Shown: positions 1 to 5,186 of the stretch, piece after piece
How the letters are laid out: each line of letters opens with the position of its first letter
How positions within the stretch are numbered: position 1 is the first letter of the stretch
Origin: Vicinamibacteria bacterium
GTDB lineage: Bacteria; Acidobacteriota; Vicinamibacteria; Vicinamibacterales; UBA2999
Direction: 5' to 3'
NCBI GenBank assembly: GCA_025924295.1
Contig: JAICEG010000363.1
Span: 1-5,186 of the forward strand
Length of the DNA stretch: 5,186 bases
The notes under the pieces: generated by a model
What the model saw: the letters and a program-made list of their open reading frames with translations, nothing else
Told to the model about the DNA's origin: nothing
Databases searched by the model: none
Translations under genes and position numbers: made by a program

Positions 1-513
1 GTCAACGAATCCACACCCGGGACGATTCCGGCCGGGCAGGAGGTTGACGTCAGACTGCGAAGCACGCTGAGTTCCGAGACGGCCGAAGTCGAACAGCGAT
101 TCGAGACCACCACGGTCGTTGACCTGGTGCAGAACGGTCGTGTTCTCGTCCCCGCGGGCTCAGTGATTCGCGGTGTCGTCAGCGATGTGGACAAGGCGGG
201 ACGCGTGGATCGGGATGGCTCGCTGACGCTGACCTTCGATCGACTCAGCGTGAACGGACGAGAGCGTGATATCCGCGGATCGGCAACTGAGATCTTTGAG
301 AGTGGAGGTATCCGAGAGGAAGGCACTGTCGCAGGCGTCGGAGCCGGAGTGGGCGGCATCGTCGGCGGCATCATCGGCGGCGTCAAGGGCGCGGTCCTCG
401 GCGCGGTGATTGGTGCAGGCGGCGCGATTGCAGCAACAGACGGCAAGGACATCACCCTGCCAGCCGGCTCGATCGTCCGCGTGCGTCTTGACTCGCCGGT
501 CAGAGTCAGTTGA
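1..513 (+). CDS. Glycine-zipper protein with PAG-type beta motifs (5' truncated)
   Basis: The reading frame is open from base 1 to a TGA at 511-513, giving 170 visible residues; the true start lies upstream of the window. The GTG at 127 is internal, because the frame continues upstream with similar composition and a matching motif. Two kinds of structure are visible. First, three related motifs of the form PAG followed by alternating hydrophobic residues occur near residues 8-19, 49-60 and 152-163, resembling the beta-rich segments of TrbI/VirB10-like and other envelope proteins. Second, residues 112-141 form a glycine zipper, with glycines at short regular spacing and small hydrophobics between them, as in YMGG-like or OmpA-associated zippers that insert into or pack at membranes. 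Role inferred: an envelope-associated structural protein. No enzymatic motif is visible. The next gene follows after 11 bases, which suggests co-transcription. Confidence 0.8.
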   Translation, partial: VNESTPGTIPAGQEVDVRLRSTLSSETAEVEQRFETTTVVDLVQNGRVLVPAGSVIRGVVSDVDKAGRVDRDGSLTLTFDRLSVNGRERDIRGSATEIFESGGIREEGTVAGVGAGVGGIVGGIIGGVKGAVLGAVIGAGGAIAATDGKDITLPAGSIVRVRLDSPVRVS

Positions 514-519
514 GGGAGG
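514..519 (+). promoter_or_regulatory. Ribosome binding site of the small acidic exported protein
   Basis: GGGAGG lies five bases before the ATG at 525. It selects this ATG over the in-frame TTG at 510, which overlaps the upstream stop codon and would have no properly spaced Shine-Dalgarno sequence. Confidence 0.7.
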
Positions 520-524
520 CCACT

Positions 525-1046
525 ATGACGCAGATATTTTCCCGAGGACTGACGACATGGCTCGCCGCGGCCTCGTTATCCGTGGCGACGATTGCCGCGG
601 CAGGCCAGCAGTCAACCGTGGTGGTCGACAACGATGACATCACGATTCGCGGCTGCGCGGGACGGGCATCACCCGGGGCAGCCGAACGAATGATGGTCTG
701 GACCCGCGGCGACATCATGTTGAGCAATCCGAGCGGTCTCCGCAGCGGACAGCTTGCGGACCGTGTCTTCTACTGGCTCGACGACGATGAGGATCTGTCC
801 AAATACGTCGGCCAGATGATCGAGATCAAGGGCGACCTTGGTGATTTCGAGAAGGGTGAAGTCGAATTCGACAGGGATGGCGACTTCACCGACATCAAGT
901 TGAAGCTTGATGGCAAGACCGAAAAGGCGCGCGTGCCAACCTCATGGTTGGGCGGCGCGGCGCGTGGTGAAGGCGATGTCGACATCATCGCTCGCAAGAT
1001 CGATGTCGACGACGTCAAGGTCCTGGGTGCCTGCCCGGCGCGGTAG
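525..1046 (+). CDS. Small acidic exported protein of unknown function
   Basis: This gene encodes 173 residues from the ATG chosen by the GGGAGG site just upstream. Residues 1-26 look like a Sec signal peptide: a basic residue at position 7, then an Ala/Leu-rich core ending in AAA before GQQ. The mature protein is strongly acidic, with Asp/Glu-rich patches at residues 86-90, 100-123 and 149-163. It has only two cysteines after the signal, Cys44 and Cys170, near opposite ends of the mature chain, so a disulfide closing the fold is possible. The segment around residues 91-105 (LSKYVGQMIEIKGDL) resembles the opening beta strands of small OB-like domains in exported proteins; this is inferred from pattern only. 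I do not recognise a named family and see no catalytic motif. It lies between a glycine-zipper protein and an Omp85 barrel at short spacing, which argues for an envelope role. Confidence 0.8.
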   Translation: MTQIFSRGLTTWLAAASLSVATIAAAGQQSTVVVDNDDITIRGCAGRASPGAAERMMVWTRGDIMLSNPSGLRSGQLADRVFYWLDDDEDLSKYVGQMIEIKGDLGDFEKGEVEFDRDGDFTDIKLKLDGKTEKARVPTSWLGGAARGEGDVDIIARKIDVDDVKVLGACPAR

Positions 1047-1061
1047 GCGTGACGAGGACAT

Positions 1062-2357
1062 ATGACACCTCGACGAGGCCGCATCAACGTCGCACTGATG
1101 CTGGCCTCGTCGATCACGCTCGTCCCGGCGTCGTTGTTCGCCCAGGTCCGACCAGACCCGATCGCAACGGCGCCGGACGAGATCAAGGAGCCCCCCCGGG
1201 AGCAGGCCTCAGCAGGCATCAAGCGCTGGATCGAACGGCGCGTGCGATCGCTCGAGGACTCCACCGGCGATCGCGAACGCGGCGTTTCTGTGACCGCCGG
1301 CTCTGTCATTTCGGGCTCGGGCTTTGCGGGCGGCCTCGGCTACAAGCACCTGAACGCATTCCCTCGCGGCATCGGCTTCCAGGTCGACGGGAGGGTGTCG
1401 TTTCGCCGTTACCAGGAGTACGCTGCAGCGCTCGGCTTCCTGAACGCGCGCTCGTCGACGGTTGAACTCGATACTGCCGACCGAAGGCCTGGTTCGCTGT
1501 TCAACGACACCACGCTCAAGCGGCCCGGTTCAGCCCTCTACGTCGAAGCCCGATATCGGCACTACCCGCAGCACGTCTACTACGGAAGCGGCATCGCTTC
1601 GCGTGTTGACAACCGTGCGGACTACTCGCTGTCCGGCGTGTCGGTCGAGGGCGTCTGGCAACGGCAGTTCAACCCGACGATCGGCATGAGTGTTCGCGGT
1701 GGCCTCCTCGATCTGGATGTAGGAAGCGGCACGAATTCCACGCTCGTCAACTTCGAAAATCGGTTCGATGCGGCAGCAATCTCCGGCGGCGTGTCGCAGC
1801 CTCGATTCTTCACGCTTGGCACTGCCCTCGTTCGCGACACGCGGCAGCAGCCGGCGGCGCCGCAGGACGGCACGTTCGCCGGCATCGCCGTGCGCAGGTT
1901 CATGGCGGGCGGTGCGCCGGACCTCGATTTCACGAGGCTCGCGCTCGACGTTCGCGGGTACTTGAAGCCGTTTCACCCGCGTGGTGTGCTGGCACTGCGG
2001 GGACTCATGTCGAGCGACTTCACCGACAGCGCACGCCCGACCCCTTTTTATCTCCAGCAGTACCTCGGAGGCAGCGACACGATCAGGGGCCTGCGATCGT
2101 ACCGATTCCAGGACCAGGCGCTGTTCGTCATCAGCGCCGAGTACCGCTGGCGCGCCCATCGCTACCTCGACATCGTCCCGTTCATCGATGCCGGAACCGC
2201 CGCGCCAGCGATGTCACGCCTCTCGCTCAACTCGGTGCGTGTGGCGCCCGGGATTGCCATCCGCGCGAGAACCGATCGCCGCACGATCGCACGTGTCGAG
2301 TTGGCAAGGGGCCCCGAGGGCTACCGAATCCTCGTGGGAACCGGACCCTCCTTCTGA
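1062..2357 (+). CDS. Omp85/BamA-family outer-membrane beta-barrel lacking POTRA domains
   Basis: This gene encodes 431 residues. The ATG is preceded by GAGG at 1054-1057. Residues 1-27 form a signal peptide (basic RRGR start, hydrophobic core, cut at SLFA before Gln28). Residues 28-74 are a short polar, probably helical linker. From about residue 75 to the end the protein alternates hydrophobic and polar residues as in a beta-barrel, about 357 residues, close to the size of the 16-stranded Omp85 barrel. The signature is the segment at residues 335-352, with IRGLRSYRF matching the conserved RGF/RGY loop-6 motif of BamA/TamA proteins, followed by the strand pair SAEYRW (358-363) and VPFIDAG (372-378). 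The last residue is Phe431, as expected for a barrel inserted by the BAM machine. Family members insert or translocate proteins or lipids at the outer membrane. There is no room for even one POTRA domain (normally about 75-90 residues), so it is not BamA itself. Substrate is unknown. Confidence 0.88.
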   Translation: MTPRRGRINVALMLASSITLVPASLFAQVRPDPIATAPDEIKEPPREQASAGIKRWIERRVRSLEDSTGDRERGVSVTAGSVISGSGFAGGLGYKHLNAFPRGIGFQVDGRVSFRRYQEYAAALGFLNARSSTVELDTADRRPGSLFNDTTLKRPGSALYVEARYRHYPQHVYYGSGIASRVDNRADYSLSGVSVEGVWQRQFNPTIGMSVRGGLLDLDVGSGTNSTLVNFENRFDAAAISGGVSQPRFFTLGTALVRDTRQQPAAPQDGTFAGIAVRRFMAGGAPDLDFTRLALDVRGYLKPFHPRGVLALRGLMSSDFTDSARPTPFYLQQYLGGSDTIRGLRSYRFQDQALFVISAEYRWRAHRYLDIVPFIDAGTAAPAMSRLSLNSVRVAPGIAIRARTDRRTIARVELARGPEGYRILVGTGPSF

Positions 2358-2412
2358 CTCTCCAGTCGTTGTACAAGCCCGACCGCTGCTGGTAAGAATT
2401 TCAAAGGATCAG

Positions 2413-2496
2413 CCTCCTATGTGAGCCAACTGCTGATCTGGCGTGGCATGTCGCTTGAATCGTGCGCTCACTGTGGCCTCGTTGAGGCTCAGGAGG
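2413..2496 (+). promoter_or_regulatory. Possible RNA structure that sequesters the ribosome binding site
   Basis: CCTCCT (2413-2418) is complementary to AGGAGG (2491-2496), and GAGCC (2423-2427) to GGCTC (2486-2490). Together they give eleven Watson-Crick pairs with a four-base bulge (2419-2422), hiding the Shine-Dalgarno sequence. A competing local hairpin, GCCTC-GTT-GAGGC (2476-2488), shares bases 2486-2488 with the long stem and would leave the ribosome site open. The pairings are seen directly in the sequence; any regulatory function is inference, and chance complementarity is possible. Confidence 0.3.
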
Positions 2497-2497
2497 A
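2491..2497 (+). promoter_or_regulatory. Strong ribosome binding site deciding a GTG start
   Basis: AGGAGGA sits seven bases before the GTG at 2505. This spacing favours the GTG over the ATG at 2511 (13 bases away) and over the far upstream in-frame GTG at 2421. Confidence 0.75.
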
Positions 2498-2504
2498 AAG
2501 CCCG

Positions 2505-3083
2505 GTGCGCATGCTGCTCGTCCTCGCGTTCACGGCGTCGCTGACGGTGACGGCAATGTCGGCCGGTACCGGGGCACAGGAATCTCCAGTCAACCCGTTT
2601 GCGCAGGAGATGGTGGATTTTCGCGCGCGGGTCAACGACTACATGAAGCTTCGCGACAAGGCCACGGCCAACCTCCCTGATCTCGAAGAGACCAAGGATC
2701 CCGCCAAGATCAGCGCTCGCGAAAAGGCGCTCGGTCAGGCAATTGCGGCCGCACGTCAGACTGCGAAATCGGGCGACGTGTTCGGCCCGGAGATGTCGAA
2801 ATACCTCCGGACGATCCTGGCCGAGGACTGGAAGTCACGGAGCGCGGCGGATCGCAAGGCGCTCTTCGAGGAGATCCCGCCGAATCTGAAGCTGACCGTC
2901 AACCAGGTCTATCCCACGACGATTCCGCTCGTCACGCTTCCGGCCAAGCTGCTGATGAAACTGCCGATGCTGCCGGAGGCACTCGAGTATCGCCTCGTCG
3001 ATCACTACTTTCTGCTGCGCGATCGCGACGCCAACCTGGTCATCGACGTGCTGCCGAAGGTTTATCCCACACGCAACAGGTAG
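2505..3083 (+). CDS. Exported protein of unknown function
   Basis: This gene encodes 192 residues from a GTG start set by the AGGAGGA site. Residues 1-24 form a signal peptide (MRMLLVLAF core, cut near GTGA before Gln25). The mature part begins with a helical, charged region (residues 31-90, including DFRARVNDYMKLRDKA) in which Lys/Arg and Asp/Glu alternate, consistent with an amphipathic helix or short coiled coil. The middle (93-128) contains FGPEM and a DWKSR-type helix. The C-terminal part (129-187) is richer in beta and proline: VYPTTIPL, then LEYRLVDHYFLLRD and a strand with LVIDVLP. There are no cysteines and no recognisable catalytic motif. I do not know a named family, although the layout resembles hypothetical exported proteins I associate with Acidobacteriota. 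The metallophosphoesterase gene starts four bases after its stop, so the two are probably translated from one message. A periplasmic partner or adaptor role is possible but speculative. Confidence 0.82.
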   Translation: MRMLLVLAFTASLTVTAMSAGTGAQESPVNPFAQEMVDFRARVNDYMKLRDKATANLPDLEETKDPAKISAREKALGQAIAAARQTAKSGDVFGPEMSKYLRTILAEDWKSRSAADRKALFEEIPPNLKLTVNQVYPTTIPLVTLPAKLLMKLPMLPEALEYRLVDHYFLLRDRDANLVIDVLPKVYPTRNR

Positions 3084-3087
3084 TCGT

Positions 3088-4047
3088 ATGCGGATGCCTC
3101 ACGTACTTCTTGCCGCCCTGCTCTCGATCGGCGGGTTGACCTGCGTCACCGCCACGCCTGCGGACTCCGTCGAGCCCGGTCTCAGTCAGGCCAGTCGGCA
3201 GACCGCAACTTCGCCGCCACCGTCGAGTGGCGTGATGCCTCCGCGCGAGGACGACTCGGTACGATTCGCAATCATCGGCGATACCGGCACGGGCACGAGG
3301 TCGCAGTACGAGATTGCGGCGCAGATGACGAAGGCGCGCGCGGTCTTCCCGTTCGAGTTCGTGATCATGCTGGGAGACAACATCTACGGGAGTGAGCGCC
3401 CTCAGGATTTCGTCGCCAAGTTCGAGAAGCCCTATCAGGCGCTGCTCGATGCGAAGGTGCCCTTCTACGCGTCGCTCGGCAATCACGACGATCCGACGCA
3501 GCGTTTCTACAGGCTGTTCAACATGAACGGCGAACGCTATTACACCTACACGAAGGGAAACGCGCGGTTCTTCGTGCTCGACAGCAACTACATGGATCAG
3601 CCCCAGCTCAAATGGCTCGAAGAACAGCTGTCGCGTTCCACCGATCGCTGGAAGATCGCCTACTTCCACCACCCGCTGTATTCGTCCGGTGATCGGCACG
3701 GCTCGGAGGTCGACCTGCGCTCACAGGTCGAGCCGCTCTTCATCAAGTACGGCGTCGACGTCGTGTTCGCCGGACACGAACACTTCTACGAGCGCATCAA
3801 GCCGCAGAACGGGATCTACTACTTCACCCAGGGAGGTTCGGCGAAGCTGCGCAAGGGCAACATCAACCGGGGCGCGCTGACCGCCGCCGGGTTCGATACG
3901 GACTTCTCGTTCACGCTCGCCGAGCTCGGGAAGGACGCGATGCAGTTTCAGACGCTGTCGCGGCTCGGGAAACCGATTGACTCGGGCACGCTGGCGCTCG
4001 CCGAAGAGCCCAAACGGGCGACAGAGAGTACGCCATCAGCTCGCTAA
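3088..4047 (+). CDS. Secreted purple-acid-phosphatase-like metallophosphoesterase
   Basis: This gene encodes 319 residues. The start ATG is four bases after the previous stop, with only a weak AGG (3078-3080) upstream, so translation may depend on coupling. Residues 1-25 look like a signal peptide; Cys19 is in a poor lipobox context (GLTC), so secretion rather than lipidation is favoured. A polar, Pro/Ser-rich linker (26-57) leads to the calcineurin-like domain. All five metal-binding blocks are present: GDTG (Asp65), GDNIY (Asp97, Tyr100), GNHD (Asn132, His133), FHHP (His194) and GHEHFYER (His230, His232). The Tyr in GDxxY and the GHxHxYER ending are typical of purple acid phosphatases, which hydrolyse phosphate monoesters with a two-metal centre. 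A C-terminal tail of about 55 residues follows. The substrate cannot be read from the sequence; phosphoprotein, nucleotide or sugar phosphate are all possible. The next gene encodes a kinase-like protein, so the two may act on a shared target. Confidence 0.92.
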   Translation: MRMPHVLLAALLSIGGLTCVTATPADSVEPGLSQASRQTATSPPPSSGVMPPREDDSVRFAIIGDTGTGTRSQYEIAAQMTKARAVFPFEFVIMLGDNIYGSERPQDFVAKFEKPYQALLDAKVPFYASLGNHDDPTQRFYRLFNMNGERYYTYTKGNARFFVLDSNYMDQPQLKWLEEQLSRSTDRWKIAYFHHPLYSSGDRHGSEVDLRSQVEPLFIKYGVDVVFAGHEHFYERIKPQNGIYYFTQGGSAKLRKGNINRGALTAAGFDTDFSFTLAELGKDAMQFQTLSRLGKPIDSGTLALAEEPKRATESTPSAR

Positions 4048-4061
4048 CGAAGGGAACGACC

Positions 4062-5030
4062 ATGACCCGTTCACTCGGCGCTTGTTGTGTGATGGCGTGC
4101 CTGACCGTGGCATGCACGCGGCCGATGCTCAGCGGCAATGCCCAGGTGCAGCAGCCGAAGCCACAGGTGACACTGCTGGAGTTGTGGAGCGAGCCCAAGG
4201 ACATCGCGCAGCGGAATCTCCTGTGGGGCGGAAGCCGGGAAGCCGAGGCGCCAGGCGCGAACGATGTCTTCACGGTCACGGCCGTCGACAAGACGGGCTA
4301 CAGCCCCGGCTATGACGTCACGGGCCCCGACGGACGCGAGTGGGACATCAAGGTCGGCAAGGAAGTCCAGTCCGAGATCGTGCTCTCGCGCATCCTGTGG
4401 GCGCTTGGCTACCACCAGCCACAAACCTTCTATGTCACCAGCTGGCAGCTGACGGGGACCTGGAAATACGAAGGCGAGCCGGCGCGGTTCCGGCTGCAGT
4501 CCGATCACGAGAGCGATGGCGAATGGGCGTGGCGGGAGAACCCCTTCACGGGGACGAGGCCCCTGCAGGGGCTCGTCGCGATCAACCTGCTCCTGAACAA
4601 CCACGACCTCAAGACGAGCAACAACCGCGTCTACGTTCTGGCCAATGGCAAGGCTGAACCCAGGCGACGCTACGTCGTACAGGACGTCGGATCCTCCCTT
4701 GGAAAGCCGCGCGGATTTCCATACGTCCGAGGCACGCGGAACGACATCGATGACTACGAGGCGCTCAACCTGATCAAGAAGATCAGTGGCGCGAAGGTTC
4801 AACTCGACTACCGCGGCCTGCACGGCGACATCCTCGAACGCCTGAGTCCCGCCGACGTGGTCTGGGCATGCGAGCTGATCAATCGACTGAACGACGCCCA
4901 ACTGGACGACGCCTTCAAGGCTGGTGGCTACGAGCCGGACATCCGGAAACGCTACATCGCGAAGCTGCGCAGCAAGATTCGTGAGGGCCTCGCATTGCGC
5001 TCGGTCGAGCAGGCGCGACTCGGAGACTGA
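4062..5030 (+). CDS. Probable lipoprotein with a divergent kinase-like core
   Basis: This gene encodes 322 residues. The ATG follows GAAGGGA (4049-4055) at good spacing. Residues 1-17 are hydrophobic and end in LTVA before Cys18, a plausible but imperfect lipobox, so the product is probably a membrane-anchored lipoprotein facing the periplasm. No database family comes to mind with certainty, but the order of motifs fits a kinase fold: a small-residue strand pair (YSPGYDVTGPDG, 80-91); WDIKVG with Lys97 in the position of the ATP-binding lysine; Glu105 in the helix VQSEIVLSRILWALGY (102-117), like the alpha-C glutamate; a catalytic-loop-like NNHDLKTSNN (179-188, Asp182, Lys184, Asn187); and a metal-binding QDVGSSLG (207-214, Asp208) in place of DFG. 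The C-terminal 230-322 is helical. HipA, PI3K/PI4K and FAM20-type kinases are the nearest analogies. Activity, substrate and even catalysis are inferred. It sits 14 bases after a phosphoesterase gene. Confidence 0.8.
   Translation: MTRSLGACCVMACLTVACTRPMLSGNAQVQQPKPQVTLLELWSEPKDIAQRNLLWGGSREAEAPGANDVFTVTAVDKTGYSPGYDVTGPDGREWDIKVGKEVQSEIVLSRILWALGYHQPQTFYVTSWQLTGTWKYEGEPARFRLQSDHESDGEWAWRENPFTGTRPLQGLVAINLLLNNHDLKTSNNRVYVLANGKAEPRRRYVVQDVGSSLGKPRGFPYVRGTRNDIDDYEALNLIKKISGAKVQLDYRGLHGDILERLSPADVVWACELINRLNDAQLDDAFKAGGYEPDIRKRYIAKLRSKIREGLALRSVEQARLGD
5022..5025 (+). promoter_or_regulatory. Ribosome binding site within the end of the kinase-like gene
   Basis: GGAG lies inside the last codons of the upstream gene, six bases before a GTG at 5032. 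It supports a GTG start and translational coupling, because only one base separates the stop codon (5028-5030) from the new start. Confidence 0.55.
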
Positions 5031-5031
5031 C

Positions 5032-5186
5032 GTGAGCCTCCGCACATCTGCGCGCGCGGCTTGCGCCGGGCGCTTCCTGGTCGGGGCCGCCCTGATCCTG
5101 TGGAGCACCGGACTGGTCGGCGCACAACAACCGGCGCCGTCGCCCTCGCAACAGCCCGTGGTGATCGAGGAGCTGTTCTCCTTCGA
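5032..5186 (+). CDS. Exported protein, N-terminal part only
   Basis: The frame is open from GTG 5032 to the window end, giving 51 full codons. The encoded start is a convincing signal peptide: an Arg-rich n-region (Arg4, Arg8, Arg14), a hydrophobic core from about 15 to 29 (FLVGAALILW and following), and a probable cut at VGA before Gln32. A short Pro/Gln/Ser-rich linker (QQPAPSPSQQP, residues 32-42) leads into VVIEELFSF, where the window ends. The ATG-less start, the GGAG site and the one-base gap to the preceding stop are consistent with translational coupling in the same operon. Too little of the mature protein is present to name a family. The export signal places it in the envelope with its neighbours. 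Confidence 0.72.
   Translation, partial: MSLRTSARAACAGRFLVGAALILWSTGLVGAQQPAPSPSQQPVVIEELFSF

Larger units (their letters stand above)
2358..2504 (+). other. Intergenic region, probable start of a second transcript or control region
   Basis: This is the only sizeable gap between genes. It has lower GC than its surroundings near 2392-2408. I see no clear intrinsic terminator after the barrel gene. A TTGTAC (2369-2374) and a TAAGAA (2393-2398), 18 bases apart, could be a very weak sigma70-like promoter, but each matches only about half of its consensus. An in-frame GTG at 2421 would extend the downstream gene by 28 residues, but the extension lacks signal-peptide character and its Shine-Dalgarno sequence, so it is treated as non-coding here. 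Confidence 0.45.

Noticed and set aside
870..896. EF-hand-like acidic loop (DRDGDFTDI) in the small acidic protein
   Set aside because: The order of Asp and Gly does not fit the canonical calcium loop, which needs Gly at the sixth position and an acidic twelfth residue.
975..986. Perfect 12-base palindrome GATGTCGACATC
   Set aside because: It is inside a coding region and follows from Asp-Val-Asp-Ile codons; a similar Asp/Val-rich stretch nearby has the same bases, so no operator is needed to explain it.
1191..1197. Run of seven cytosines early in the barrel gene, a possible slippage or phase-variation site
   Set aside because: The tract is short and is explained by two proline codons flanked by compatible bases; there is no other sign of phase variation.
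1530..2159. Minus-strand open frame opposite the barrel gene
   Set aside because: The plus strand encodes the Omp85 signature here; the reverse product is Arg-rich and shows no domain.
2369..2398. Sigma70-like promoter TTGTAC / TAAGAA before the second block
   Set aside because: Each hexamer matches the consensus at only about three positions, so it is mentioned in the intergenic entry but not called as a promoter.
3142..3144. Cys19 of the phosphoesterase as a lipidation site
   Set aside because: The preceding residues (Gly-Leu-Thr) do not fit the usual lipobox, while a normal signal peptidase site is available near residue 25.
3040..3699. Minus-strand open frame opposite the phosphoesterase
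   Set aside because: The plus-strand frame carries all five metallophosphoesterase motifs, so the reverse frame is a compositional shadow.
4071..5108. Long minus-strand open frame (345 codons)
   Set aside because: It lies opposite the kinase-like gene, which has a good ribosome site, a signal sequence and ordered motifs. Long antisense frames are common in GC-rich DNA, and this one has no recognisable motif or start context.

Overview
This GC-rich window carries seven consecutive plus-strand genes. Five are complete and one is cut at each end. The compact spacing, the exported products and the style of the proteins suggest a soil Gram-negative bacterium with an outer membrane. Acidobacteriota, perhaps a Vicinamibacteria-like lineage, is my best guess, but this is an impression and not a phylogenetic result. 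I see no tRNA, rRNA, mobile element, CRISPR array or long repeat.

Left block (1-2357): the 3' part of a glycine-zipper protein with repeated PAG-type beta motifs; a small acidic exported protein of unknown function; and an Omp85/BamA-family outer-membrane beta-barrel that appears to have no POTRA domains. The gaps are 11 and 15 bases, so these genes read as one transcription unit.

A 147-base gap (2358-2504) is the only sizeable non-coding stretch. It contains a CCTCCT element able to pair with the ribosome binding site of the next gene, and an alternative small hairpin that would leave that site free.

Right block (2505-5186): an exported protein of unknown function, a secreted purple-acid-phosphatase-like metallophosphoesterase, a probable lipoprotein whose motifs look like a divergent protein-kinase/HipA/PI3K-like catalytic core, and the start of another exported protein. 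The gaps are 4, 14 and 1 bases, which fits a tightly coupled operon.

Every gene whose N-terminus is visible appears to encode an exported protein, so the window reads as a cell-envelope locus. The most interesting feature is the direct adjacency of an exported phosphoesterase and an exported kinase-like protein, close to a POTRA-less Omp85 barrel. An envelope phosphorylation/dephosphorylation module linked to an outer-membrane barrel is a reasonable but unproven hypothesis.
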